A stretch of DNA of 64,000 nucleotides from Sphingomonas jeddahensis (GTDB lineage Bacteria > Pseudomonadota > Alphaproteobacteria > Sphingomonadales > Sphingomonadaceae). Shown piece by piece: positions 34,184 through 44,418 of the stretch (its first letter is position 1; each line of letters starts with the position of its first letter). A model generated the notes under the pieces. The model worked only from the letters and a program-made list of their open reading frames with translations, had not been told where the DNA came from and searched no databases. The position numbers and the translations under genes were made by a program. Location: NCBI RefSeq assembly GCF_001981525.1, contig NZ_MPSB01000007.1, forward strand, positions 88,364 through 152,363. Direction: 5' to 3'.

Positions 34184-34466
34184 TCCTACCTCTGAACGCG
34201 CGTCGATCACGCTATGTTCTCGCCGTACTACTGGTCAAATGCAACCATGCCGCCCCATGCCTGCCGCTCTTGTCGCGCCCGCTGACCGCATCCTGCTAAA
34301 ACAGGCTTGCTTCTTACCGCGGCTCTCAATGGATCGAACAGGCCGGTGAGGCTGACGATCGTCAGGAGTTCTGCGGCTTTCGCGCCGTTCGTAACTCACG
34401 CTTGCAAACCCTGCCAACGCCGTTAAGTTAGCTACAACGAACGATGTAGTAAACGGAACAGCGCTC

Positions 34467-35162
34467 ATGGCGACCGGAAAGCACGTATCATACTACCGAG
34501 TTAGCACCGCGAAACAGGGGCGATCCGGGCTGGGTCTAGAGGCGCAGCAAGAGGCGGTGCGCAGCTACCTCAACGGCGGCTCATGGGAGCTGCTAGAAGA
34601 GTTCACGGAGGTGGAGTCTGGCAAGCGTGACACCAACCGTCCGAAGCTCCAAGAGGCCCTGCGCCTGTGCAAGCTCACCGGCGCTACGCTGATCGTCGCC
34701 AAGCTAGACCGGCTGTCCCGCGATGCCGCGTTCCTTCTCACCCTACAGAACTCCGGTGCGCGGTTCGTCGCTGCCGACATGCCCGACGCCAACAATCTCA
34801 CGGTTGGCATCATGGCTCTTGTCGCACAGCAAGAGCGCGAGGCTATCTCGGCGCGCACGAAGGCAGCGCTGGCAGCGGCCAAGGGGAGGGGGGTGGTCCT
34901 TGGTGGATACAGGGGGCACCCCCTCCCGGCGGGGGATGCTGCGCGAGCAAGCGCGAAAGTAAGAAGCGCGAAAGCAGCAAATCGCGCAAACGACGTTTAC
35001 AGCGCGATTGTCGAGGCTCGCGCATCTGGCGCTACATCGTTGCGCCAGATCGCCGCCGTTTTAAGCGAGAGACGGATTACAACACCACGCGGTGGCGGCT
35101 TCTGGCAGGCCTCACAAGTCAAAGCGGTGCTTGACCGGGTGGAAGGCGTCAAACCGGCGTAG
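34467..35162 (+). CDS. Serine recombinase (resolvase/invertase family)
   Basis: 231 residues. The N-terminal catalytic domain has the YYRVSTAKQGRSGLGLEAQQ motif with nucleophile Ser13, and AKLDRLSRDAAFLLTL with conserved arginines. The C-terminal 60 residues form an HTH-like region (ATSLRQIAAVLSERRITTPRGG). It could act as an invertase or resolvase for the element; its substrate site is not certain. It stands alone between divergent DUF4062 and the convergent restriction-modification genes, and a second recombinase besides the integrase is notable. Confidence 0.9.
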   Translation: MATGKHVSYYRVSTAKQGRSGLGLEAQQEAVRSYLNGGSWELLEEFTEVESGKRDTNRPKLQEALRLCKLTGATLIVAKLDRLSRDAAFLLTLQNSGARFVAADMPDANNLTVGIMALVAQQEREAISARTKAALAAAKGRGVVLGGYRGHPLPAGDAARASAKVRSAKAANRANDVYSAIVEARASGATSLRQIAAVLSERRITTPRGGGFWQASQVKAVLDRVEGVKPA

Positions 35163-35225
35163 GTCGCGCCAGCCGGGCTTTTGCGCCTGTGTGAGGTTGA
35201 CCGAAAGTGCTCTCGCGTCCCTCCC

Positions 35226-35286
35226 AATTCAATGCTCACGCTGTGCAGCGATCGACACGTCCCGTACCGTGCGGCCGCATTGAATT
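35226..35286. repeat. 10-bp perfect inverted repeat between recombinase and hsdS
   Basis: AATTCAATGC (35226-35235) and GCATTGAATT (35277-35286) are separated by 41 bases in the 291-base gap between the serine recombinase and the specificity gene. No gene is seen in this gap. It might be a recombinase site pair or a hairpin. Confidence 0.5.
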
Positions 35287-35453
35287 AGGCCGCGACTACG
35301 ATAATTCACGACATAGCGAGGTGAAGGTTTGTCAAGACGTCGGACCTCAACTTTTCGGTCAAACTGCCAAAGCGCGCCCACGCCTTCCGGTTCAACATAC
35401 GCTCCCGCTTTGCATTTGTCGTGGCTTGAACTGCGAGCATGTGTCTCGGAACT

Positions 35454-36047
35454 CTATCCGACAACAGCCTGGCTCATGATATGCTGCTGAATCCGTCCAC
35501 TTATACCAGAAATGCCAGACATCAGAGTGTCCCGCCTTTGATACAGCGCTGCGAGCCGATCTTGAACTTCTACAGAAGGAATGCTCACCGACCGTGATTT
35601 AAGCAAAGTCCTGGGAAAGTCTCCGATTCCATCCTCGGAAGTGCGTAGGCTTTGAAACTCTTCCGTGTAGTGCGCCGCAAACCACGCCAGATTTATACGA
35701 TCGCGATACTCTGGTTTAGGAAGTATCGCATAGGCGTCTTCCTGAACAATAAATCGCGTATCGCTCACGACAAAGATCCGACCTGCATAGCCTTTTCGAG
35801 CTACGATCAGCGCTGGACCTTCGAGGATAGTAAGGCCTGTGGCTGATGCAACTTCGTAGTCCAGACGGCCGATTGGACGCCTGTTTGTTGCATAAACAGG
35901 TATCGGATCAGGTGTAGTCGGCTGATGTTGATAGAGGAACTCCTCTGTGAGCCCCCCATTGTTATCGAGGAAATCAAATAGCCTGTCCACCGTCCCGCTT
36001 AGAACGACTTGATCGGGCAATATATGAACCCTTGCTACCTCAAGCAT
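35454..36047 (-). CDS. Restriction-modification specificity subunit, single TRD
   Basis: 197 residues resembling half of a type I HsdS: one target-recognition domain (GPALIVARKGYAGRIFVVSD, then VQEDAYAILPK) followed by a dimerisation-type helical part (IPSVEVQDRLAALYQRRDTL). Full HsdS proteins have two such units, so this one likely dimerises or acts as the specificity partner of a type IIB-like enzyme. The ATG at 36047 overlaps the end of the upstream nuclease-methylase gene by eight bases (ATGCTTGA), indicating tight coupling; a GTG at 36059 is an alternative. Confidence 0.78.
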   Translation of the reverse strand: MLEVARVHILPDQVVLSGTVDRLFDFLDNNGGLTEEFLYQHQPTTPDPIPVYATNRRPIGRLDYEVASATGLTILEGPALIVARKGYAGRIFVVSDTRFIVQEDAYAILPKPEYRDRINLAWFAAHYTEEFQSLRTSEDGIGDFPRTLLKSRSVSIPSVEVQDRLAALYQRRDTLMSGISGISGRIQQHIMSQAVVG

Positions 36048-37896
36048 GATCAAATGCACTTTCTAGAAAACGCTCACCAAAAACAAGGAGTTGCTCAAAC
36101 TGAACTTCTGACATCTCAACAACTTCCTTTCTGCGGAGATAGGTCTCGGAGCTAAGTGAGAAGAAGTTTGCCTCGCACACCTCGTCTATCGGTACTAGTT
36201 TTGCCTTTCCATCAATCAAGAGTCTACCAAATTGACCATCTTCAAGGCTGGTCAGGTCATCTTGATTGATCGGGAAGCGCTTAGACCCAGCCTGGAAGCC
36301 GTCGTGATCGACAATATAATGCCAGATCGGTTGTTCTTGAAGGCGACCGCGATCACGTGGCATCTTCTTAGTAAAAAACAGGATGTACGTCTTTTCTCCA
36401 GTGTAGGGGAGAAAAGAAAAAGAGGGCAAAGATACGACCGCCTCGACTGTCACATCAAAGAGAAACCGCAGACGATAGCTATCGTTAGATGTGTTTTGTA
36501 CCAGACCATCAGGCACGATAACCGCCGCTTTGCCTCCGGGCAGCAATGAAGTTACGATCTTCTCTAGGAACAATAGTTCATAGCGACGCTTATTGGTGTA
36601 GGCGAAGCTGCTGATGTCAGCGGCTCCAGCGTACTGTCCGTAAGGAACATTTGCGATAATGTAATCAAATTGATCTGATAGGTCTTCTGTTAAGCTGTCA
36701 GCTGTGGCCCGGACGTGGGCGCCACCATCACCTGCCATCATCATGTTAGTCCGGGCATACGGGATCGCATGCTGGCCGTTCGTGTCGAGGCCGACGAATG
36801 TTGAGTTCTTTAAACGCCGCGACACGTCGTCAGTTAAAGAGCCGCCTCGCCGGTAGGTCTCTTGGAGATAAAGAAAAGCTTCCACCAGGAAGCCCCCCGT
36901 ACCGCAGGCAAGATCGCAAATACGTATCGGCCGCGGGGACGTTTCTAAAAAGAACAGGTTCCGCACCATGAAGCGCACAATGTGTCGAGGCGTGTAAAAC
37001 TCGCCAAAGTCCTTCTTGATGTTTCGACTCGCATACGTTTCATAAACGATGCCAAAGAAGTCAAAGTCGCTACCGTAAAGATTAAACTGGCCAAGCTCAT
37101 CAACAATCCTTGCCACGGCATCCGCATTCAAGCGGCCGTCGACCTCAAGGCTTCCACGCAGATGTTGAAACATAGCTACTTCTACGACGTCGTCTATGGT
37201 GTTGCGGACGTCTCGGTCGATCTGTCCGCGCCGCCAGTCGGACCAGAGTAAAACGGTGCTCGGCAGAACGGGATGAAGTCTTTGTCGCTCAGACAGGATG
37301 TGTAGAATGCAGAAAGTAAGCGTCGTCTTTATTATCGCCTCTTCGCTCCCGCGGCCCATGCCGCGCGATCGGAATACCTGTCTGAGGTTCCAGAGAGCGG
37401 AACGGAACCGGTTAGCATCTGGGACAACTTGCGCGAATGATCGAACCCTGACGGCGTTGTTCTCAGCGTTCACCTGCGCCTGAACCGCAATCAGCACTGG
37501 AACCGATGCGAAGTCCGCTATGACGCGCCCGTCGAGGGTGATCTCGGCTCCCGTGATGGCGTTATAGCACCGCGTAAGCCCGTCGGTGTTGGTGACGAAG
37601 AACGAGTGAAGCCCTTGTCGCGTCGCCTTCTCTCGGCCTTGGCGAATTGCGTCCAGCCAATCGCGGTCGCCAAGTTGGCACGAGCGATCTTTGCATTCGA
37701 TCAAGGCGACAATCTGCGCCTCGAAGTTAGGCGAATCATGCGTCGTACGGCTTACCCAGATGTCCCCCCGTAACTGACCGCTACGAGCAGTAGCAGCGTT
37801 CCGCCTGGTCTGGACCCAAGGAATCCCAAGCTCGTCGAAGCGAGCGCGCATGTATTGATCGATATGCGTGTCTTCGAGACGGCGCGGGGGCTGCAT
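36040..37896 (-). CDS. Fused restriction nuclease and N6-adenine DNA methyltransferase
   Basis: 618 residues. An N-terminal PD-(D/E)XK-like nuclease segment has Asp45 (GDIW) and Glu67-Cys68-Lys69 (VALIECKD). A helical linker and then an HsdM-type methylase follow: KDFGEFYTPRHIVRFM, motif I DLACGTGGFLVEA near residue 328 and motif IV-like ANVPYGQY near 415. The downstream partner is a one-TRD specificity subunit; no HsdR helicase is present. This layout is that of BcgI-like type IIB or type I-like fused enzymes, which need no translocase. Motif IV reads NVPY rather than NPPY. Confidence 0.8.
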   Translation of the reverse strand: MQPPRRLEDTHIDQYMRARFDELGIPWVQTRRNAATARSGQLRGDIWVSRTTHDSPNFEAQIVALIECKDRSCQLGDRDWLDAIRQGREKATRQGLHSFFVTNTDGLTRCYNAITGAEITLDGRVIADFASVPVLIAVQAQVNAENNAVRVRSFAQVVPDANRFRSALWNLRQVFRSRGMGRGSEEAIIKTTLTFCILHILSERQRLHPVLPSTVLLWSDWRRGQIDRDVRNTIDDVVEVAMFQHLRGSLEVDGRLNADAVARIVDELGQFNLYGSDFDFFGIVYETYASRNIKKDFGEFYTPRHIVRFMVRNLFFLETSPRPIRICDLACGTGGFLVEAFLYLQETYRRGGSLTDDVSRRLKNSTFVGLDTNGQHAIPYARTNMMMAGDGGAHVRATADSLTEDLSDQFDYIIANVPYGQYAGAADISSFAYTNKRRYELLFLEKIVTSLLPGGKAAVIVPDGLVQNTSNDSYRLRFLFDVTVEAVVSLPSFSFLPYTGEKTYILFFTKKMPRDRGRLQEQPIWHYIVDHDGFQAGSKRFPINQDDLTSLEDGQFGRLLIDGKAKLVPIDEVCEANFFSLSSETYLRRKEVVEMSEVQFEQLLVFGERFLESAFDHA

Positions 37897-38061
37897 CCAA
37901 GTTCCTCGGTCTTAAAGGGCTGCGATCGCGGCAAGGCGATGAGCTGACGCCGCAGGTCAGTGCCTGCCGGACTACGAGCAGGCAACTGAGATTTCGTAAC
38001 AAATCGCGGGAGGCTCCGCCACATTCACCGGCGCGCGAGCGTCGAGACCGACTGAATGGCA

Positions 38062-38095
38062 TGCTACAGCAACTATTCCATAAGTTGCTACAGCA
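38062..38095. repeat. Integrase arm-site-like module, right end
   Basis: TGCTACAGCAAC, then 9 bases, then AGTTGCTACAGCA: the same 34-bp layout and orientation as at 22608-22641. It ends 40 bases inside attR. Confidence 0.65.
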
Positions 38096-38132
38096 GAATT
38101 GGCTAAGCGTTTGAAATTAGGCGGAAACGCTA

Positions 38133-38212
<80 letters not shown>

Positions 38213-38265
38213 ACGCGGATCAGCGCGTTAGGCCTTTGCCGCGCATTGCGCAAGCGATCACGCGG

Positions 38266-38339
38266 TGGGCCCGGCAGGACTTGAACCCGCAACCTAGCCG
38301 TTATGAGCGGCCAGCTCTAACCAATTGAGCTACAGGCCC
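38266..38339 (-). tRNA. tRNA with CAT anticodon, probably tRNA-Ile2
   Basis: 74-base cloverleaf: acceptor GGGCCTG with CGGGCCC, TAGCTC D arm, anticodon loop CTCATAA (CAT), T loop GGTTCAAGTCC and discriminator A. After it the strand reads CCG, so CCA is not encoded. Acceptor pairs C4-G69 and C5-G68 with A73 are those favoured by the lysidine synthase TilS, which suggests the Ile2 isoacceptor rather than elongator Met; that choice is an inference. Confidence 0.9.
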
Positions 38340-38412
38340 TCCGCGTTGCGACTGACTAGAAGCTGTGGACGGCTGCGGCAATGGCATTGTCGCCACAAGA
38401 TGACGAAAGAAA

Positions 38413-38441
38413 AGGGCGTCCCCGCATGGCGGGAACGCCCT
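38413..38441 (-). terminator. Rho-independent terminator after small lipoprotein gene
   Basis: On the minus strand AGGGCGTTCCCGC-CAT-GCGGGGACGCCCT makes a 13-bp stem (one G-T pair) followed by TTTTC. It lies 41 bases past the lipoprotein stop. Confidence 0.8.
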
Positions 38442-38482
38442 GTTTCCTATCAGAAGACACGGGCTGTTACGCCCGCACCGCC

Positions 38483-38749
38483 TTACTGAACGTTGTCAGC
38501 GGCCTCTTCGCCAGCTTCACGAACGTTCGACGCAGCGTCTTCCATGTTGTCAGCAGCGTTCTCGAGGCCTTCAGCTGCAACCATGTTGGTCGAGTTTTCG
38601 GCGACGTCCTCGAGGTTGTCCGCCATCATTTCCATGTTGTCGGCCATCATGTCAGCGTTGTTCTCGACCGCGGCGGCCTCCGGCGACTTCGAGCAAGCAG
38701 CCACGGACATCAGGCCGGCGGCGGCAGCGATCAGAACGATCTTCTTCAT
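38483..38749 (-). CDS. Small Met/Asn/Ala-rich lipoprotein
   Basis: 88 residues. The N-terminus is a lipoprotein signal (MKKIVLIAAAAGLMSVAAC) with lipobox VAAC. The mature part is an acidic amphipathic helix built from near-repeats such as NADMMADNMEMMADN, then NAADNMEDAASNVREA. This resembles small helical envelope lipoproteins of the entericidin or Lpp kind, though it matches no named family I can assign. A strong terminator follows and the gene stands alone, so it is probably well expressed. Upstream in-frame ATG at 38767 would disturb the signal peptide. Confidence 0.78.
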   Translation of the reverse strand: MKKIVLIAAAAGLMSVAACSKSPEAAAVENNADMMADNMEMMADNLEDVAENSTNMVAAEGLENAADNMEDAASNVREAGEEAADNVQ

Positions 38750-38878
38750 TCGAATGCTCCCAAGCATATTTCATTTCGCGGCCGACCCGTTTGCCGTCGC
38801 GAGAGGCGGCAAATACCGCAGCAGATTGGTGGGTCAATGATGAAATTCATCTGAGAGCAAGGTTCGCGACGAACCGAA

Positions 38879-40270
38879 CTAGCGTACGGCACGCACAACC
38901 GGGCCGATTTCCTCCGGCGCATCCGCCACGATCGCTAGCATTGCCGTCCACGCGGCGACATTCTGGCGCAGCTTTTCCGGATCCACTCGATCGAGCGTGT
39001 CGTCGGGTGTGTGGTGGACATCGAAATAGTCGAGGCCGGACTGGTTGAGATCCACGCCCGCTACGCCGCCGGCTATGATCGGTTCGATATCGGCGCCGTC
39101 ACCGCCGCCCGCGGTGCCCCGAACGATGCCAAGCGGCGCCAAGGCGGTGGCGAGGCGATCGGCGACCGGCGTTGCGCTGTCCGGCAGCGTGCTTTCGAAG
39201 CGCCACACCTTGTCGGCGCCGAAATCGCTTTCCGCGGCGATGGCGTGGCGTTCCTTGCCGTGCTTCGCAGCGTAGTCGCGGCCGCCGAAGCCGCCGACCT
39301 CCTCCGCGCCGAACCAGACTACGCGGATAGTGCGGCGCGGCCGCTTGCCGCTGTCGAGAATGCGCTTGGCGGCCGCGGCGGTGATCGCCACGCCGCTGGC
39401 ATCGTCAATCGCACCGGTGGCGAGATCCCAGCTATCGAGGTGACCGCCGATCAGAACAATGCCGGCGTTTGGATCGGTGCCGGGCACCTCAGCGATGACA
39501 TTGCCCGATTCCTGCTCGCCGACCTGGCGAGGAGTGAGGAGAAGCTTCATCCGGATCGGCTTGCCGCGCTTCGCCATCGCCTCGATCAGCTTGGCGTCGG
39601 GAACGGATAGGGCGGCGGCGGGGATCGGCGCGACGCCGTTGCGGAAATAAGTGGTGCCGGTGTGGGGCAGGCGGTGCGTGTCGGTGCCGATCGACCGGAT
39701 GACGATCGCCGCTGCGCCCTTGCGTGCCGCGAGCGCCGGGCCGGCGAAGCGAGCGACACCCGCCTGGCCATAGCTGGAGCCGTCCTGTGTCTTGGGCATG
39801 GTGTTGCCGACATAAGCGATCTTGCCGGCGAGGCTGCCGTCGGGCGCGGCGGCGAGATCCGCATATGTGGGGAAGATCACCATGTCGGCCTCGATGCCCT
39901 GCGCGGGCGTGGCGCCCGAATTGCCCAGCGCGGCGAGATGCAGCTTCTGGGGGAAGGGAGCGACGATCTCGGCGCGCTCCTCGCCGCGCTCCCAGACGGG
40001 CATGCGGTATGTTTCGATCCGCACGTTCTTGAAGCCGAGCGCCTTGAGCTTCGCCACGCTCCAGGTGCGGGCGCGCGCCTCCGCCTCCGTGCCGGCGAGG
40101 CGTTGGCCGACCTCCGTCGTCATGCCTTCGACGATGTCATAGGCGACGTCGTCGGTGAGAGCGGCGTCGCGCAGCTTCGCAACGCGCGGGTCGATCGGGC
40201 CGGAGGCCTGCGCCAGGGCGGGCGCGGCGCTGGCGAGCAGCAGGGCGGCGAGGGTGAGGCGCTTCATCAT
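38879..40270 (-). CDS. M28 family metallopeptidase, exported
   Basis: 463-residue zinc aminopeptidase or carboxypeptidase of family M28. A signal peptide is visible (MMKRLTLAALLLASAAPALAQ). Zinc ligands and catalytic residues are seen in LIGGHLDSWDLATGAIDDASG (His, Asp, Asp), VWFGAEEVGGFG (Glu pair) and YFDVHHTPDDTLD (final His). A PA-type insert lies between residues 130 and 240. Two adjacent ATGs (40270, 40267) are possible starts. It is divergent from ettA. Likely degrades peptides in the periplasm or outside. Confidence 0.92.
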   Translation of the reverse strand: MMKRLTLAALLLASAAPALAQASGPIDPRVAKLRDAALTDDVAYDIVEGMTTEVGQRLAGTEAEARARTWSVAKLKALGFKNVRIETYRMPVWERGEERAEIVAPFPQKLHLAALGNSGATPAQGIEADMVIFPTYADLAAAPDGSLAGKIAYVGNTMPKTQDGSSYGQAGVARFAGPALAARKGAAAIVIRSIGTDTHRLPHTGTTYFRNGVAPIPAAALSVPDAKLIEAMAKRGKPIRMKLLLTPRQVGEQESGNVIAEVPGTDPNAGIVLIGGHLDSWDLATGAIDDASGVAITAAAAKRILDSGKRPRRTIRVVWFGAEEVGGFGGRDYAAKHGKERHAIAAESDFGADKVWRFESTLPDSATPVADRLATALAPLGIVRGTAGGGDGADIEPIIAGGVAGVDLNQSGLDYFDVHHTPDDTLDRVDPEKLRQNVAAWTAMLAIVADAPEEIGPVVRAVR

Positions 40271-40375
40271 GACCCTCGCGTAAGTCGCCGCACGCGGTTT
40301 GCCAACGGCCCGGCGCAGCATTACATGCGCTGCAACACTTTCCAGCCATTCCAGTTACGGAGCAGCAGGCGACCC

Positions 40376-42055
<1,680 letters not shown>

Positions 42056-42061
42056 TTGGAA

Positions 42062-42090
42062 GGGGCGAGCGGCAAAATGCCGTTCGCCCT
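42062..42090 (+). terminator. Hairpin after ettA
   Basis: GGGCGAGCGGCA-AAA-TGCCGTTCGCCC, a 12-bp stem (one G-T pair), starts 7 bases after the ettA stop. There is no T run, but the position suggests a terminator or part of the following REP-like element. Confidence 0.5.
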
Positions 42091-42128
42091 GGCGTGTCGA
42101 AGGGTGTGTCACGGGTGACGGCTTTTGA

Positions 42129-42160
42129 GGCACGTGCTTCAACAGGCCCAGCACGAACGG
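42129..42160. repeat. REP-like extragenic element
   Basis: A 32-bp block starting GGCACGTGCTTC and ending CAGCACGAACGG. The same block with two base changes lies at 62895-62926, both times in intergenic DNA next to a TGTCGAAGGG or TTGTCGAAGGG motif in inverted relation. Confidence 0.6.
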
Positions 42161-42177
42161 AACGCGATCCGCAAAAG

Positions 42178-42747
42178 TTATAAGTTGTCAGTCACGATCG
42201 TCAGGTTGGGGATCGTGGCGGCTGACAGCGGTGCGCCGAAAGTAATCTCGCGGTTTTCCCCATAGCCGTCATTCGCGGGCGACCACATCTGGCGGATGAG
42301 ACGGCCCTCTAGGTTGGCGACCCAATACTCCGGTATGCCGGCACGCGCATAAGCTTCCTGCTTTTCGCCCAGATCTTTGCGAAGTGTCGTGTCCGAGACC
42401 TCAACAATCAGGGCAACGCTCGCGCCTGGGATCAGGCCATCCCCGTCCGGCTCGCTAGTGAGCAGAAGATCGGGCTCCGGCGCATCTTTGCCGGACAGTG
42501 CGACGCTCGCCTCAATGAACAGGGTCAATGGAGATCCGGCGGGCAGTGCAGCCTTGATCGCTTCGTACAACGCCATCTTGAGGCGAACGTGCGGCCGGTG
42601 CTGCGCGTTCATGAAGAAGATCTCTCCATCGATCAGCTCGGTCTTTTGGTAATTGGCAAACGCGCCGCTGCCGTCGAGCAACAGATAATCGTCGAGCGTC
42701 AGCTTCACCGGCAGGTGGCTGGTGTTCATGGGGAGCAGCTCGGTCAT
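42178..42747 (-). CDS. Uma2 family endonuclease-like protein (DUF820)
   Basis: 189 residues with the Uma2 fold: KLTLDDYLLL start, YQKTELIDGEIFFMNAQHRPH (Glu), APEPDLLLTSEPD (the PD catalytic element), ALIVEVSDTTLRKDLGEKQEAYARAGIPEYWV (Glu-x-Ser in place of E-x-K, then Lys). Uma2 proteins have a PD-(D/E)XK nuclease fold but their role is largely unknown. Two starts are possible (42747 or 42729). It stands alone between the ettA end and the next minus-strand peptidase gene. Confidence 0.85.
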   Translation of the reverse strand: MTELLPMNTSHLPVKLTLDDYLLLDGSGAFANYQKTELIDGEIFFMNAQHRPHVRLKMALYEAIKAALPAGSPLTLFIEASVALSGKDAPEPDLLLTSEPDGDGLIPGASVALIVEVSDTTLRKDLGEKQEAYARAGIPEYWVANLEGRLIRQMWSPANDGYGENREITFGAPLSAATIPNLTIVTDNL

Positions 42748-42795
42748 CGCGGCGAGGCTATCATGGTGGTGTCCTCGCCGCCAAACGCCGCAGCC

Positions 42796-44418
42796 TTACT
42801 TCCGCTCCGCCGCGCTTTCCGCTCTGATGGCGCGGAACTCGGAGGCGGGGCGCCATTCCGGCCAGACGCCGGCCTTGGACAGACGCCGGCCCATGGCGTG
42901 GAACAAGTCGACGTCCTGTGCCGGGCCGGTGAAGTCCCAATCCGGTGTCCAGGCGTCGCAAGTCTTGTGATAGCAGGCCATATAGCCGTCGAGCCACTTC
43001 TGGCCCGCCGCGCGGCCGCCCTCGCGCATGTCGCTCGCGCCACCCAGCGCCATCAGCTGGAGCGCGGGCACGCCGCGGCGGACGACGGAGAAATGGTCCG
43101 CGCGGTAGAACAGGCCGCGTTCGCTGGCTTCCTCGGGCGTGATCGTGCGGCCCTGCTTGGCCGCGGCGTCGGTCAGCATGTCCTCCAGCGAGGACTGGCC
43201 GGCACCGACGAGGATCACGTCCTTGGCGAGACCTGCGGTCTGGAGGATGTCGAGCGTCAGATTGGCGGCGGTCTTCTCCAGCGGGCTGGTGGGACGCGTT
43301 GCATACCATTCGGAACCGAGCAGGCCGCGTTCCTCCGCGGTCCATAGTGCAAACACGAGCGTGCGCTCCGGGGCAGGGCCGGTCTTGAACAGGCGCGCGA
43401 GCTCCATCACGCCGGCGACGCCAAGTGCGTCGTCATTGGCGCCGGGCCGGATCGTCCGGCCCTGCGCATCCGGCGGGCCTTCGCCATAAGCGTCCCAGTG
43501 AGCGGCGAATTGCACCGTTTCGTCCGGCTTCACGCGACCGGGAATCTTGGCGAGGACGTTGGCGCTTTCGATCCGTTCGACGGTGACGGGGAGCTTGGCG
43601 GTGAACCGTGCCTTGAGCGGCACCGGTTTGAAGGCGGCGGAGCGGGCCTGGAAGCGAAGCGCGGTCAGGTCCATGCTCTCCGCGGCGAACAGCTTGGTAG
43701 CCGCTTCGCCCGACAGCCAGCCCTGAAGCGCAATGCGCTGATCCTCGGGCCCTCGGACGATGTCGTAATTCTCGCCGTTCGAGGCGTTGGCCGTGGACCA
43801 GGGGTAGCCGGCGCCGGCGGTGTCATGGACGATCAGCGCGCCGATCGCGCCACGACGGGCGGCTTCCTCATATTTGTACGTCCAGCGCCCGTAATAGGTC
43901 ATGCGCTTGTCGCCGAAGCGCCCCTTGGCATCGACGCCCTCGGGTGCCTCGAAATCGGGATCGTTGACCAGGAAGACGGCGACCTTGCCTTTGAGGTCCA
44001 GGCCCTTGAAGTCGTCCCACTTCGCTTCCGGGGCCTCCACGCCATAGCCGACGAAGACGAGCGGCGCGTTCTCGATCGCGACTGTCGGATCAGGGCGCAC
44101 GGTGGTGAGCGCGACATCGGTGCCCTGGCGCAGCTGAGTTCCGCCGAAACTGACCGGGCCATCGGCGAGGCGGGTGTGGATTAGCGGCACCTTCTGCGTC
44201 CAGCTGCCGTCCGGGCCGCCGGGCTGGAGGCCGAGCGCCTTGAAGCGCGCGATCGCCCAATCGATCGTCTTCTTTTCGCCCTCGGTGCCAGGCGCGCGGC
44301 CGCCGAACGGATCGGAGGAGAGTTCCTTGGTCATCGCCGACAGCTTTGCAGGGTCCGTCTTCGGCGGCTCGGTCGCGGCAATGGCAAGGAGGGGCAGAAA
44401 GTAGGCGATCTTCTTCAT
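42796..44418 (-). CDS. M28 family peptidase, exported
   Basis: 540-residue zinc peptidase with an N-terminal signal (MKKIAYFLPLLAIAA). Family motifs are AAHWDAYGEGPPD (His, Asp), GANDDALGVAGVMELAR (Asp), WTAEERGLLGSEWYA (Glu pair) and FYRADHFSVVRRGVP (last His). A PA insert occupies about residues 130-260. It overlaps the stop of the NYN-domain gene by one base (TAATG), so the two are co-transcribed. It is the second M28 enzyme within 6 kb, suggesting active peptide scavenging. Confidence 0.92.
   Translation of the reverse strand: MKKIAYFLPLLAIAATEPPKTDPAKLSAMTKELSSDPFGGRAPGTEGEKKTIDWAIARFKALGLQPGGPDGSWTQKVPLIHTRLADGPVSFGGTQLRQGTDVALTTVRPDPTVAIENAPLVFVGYGVEAPEAKWDDFKGLDLKGKVAVFLVNDPDFEAPEGVDAKGRFGDKRMTYYGRWTYKYEEAARRGAIGALIVHDTAGAGYPWSTANASNGENYDIVRGPEDQRIALQGWLSGEAATKLFAAESMDLTALRFQARSAAFKPVPLKARFTAKLPVTVERIESANVLAKIPGRVKPDETVQFAAHWDAYGEGPPDAQGRTIRPGANDDALGVAGVMELARLFKTGPAPERTLVFALWTAEERGLLGSEWYATRPTSPLEKTAANLTLDILQTAGLAKDVILVGAGQSSLEDMLTDAAAKQGRTITPEEASERGLFYRADHFSVVRRGVPALQLMALGGASDMREGGRAAGQKWLDGYMACYHKTCDAWTPDWDFTGPAQDVDLFHAMGRRLSKAGVWPEWRPASEFRAIRAESAAERK

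Noticed and set aside
22585..34380. Shared 13-mer TTCTGCGGCTTTC at 22585 and near 34367
   Set aside because: A single 13-base match in 15 kb is expected by chance; no further similarity around it.
39662..40375. In-frame extension of ettA to 39662
   Set aside because: Lies antisense to the M28 peptidase gene and does not look like EttA; the family N-terminus starts at 40376.
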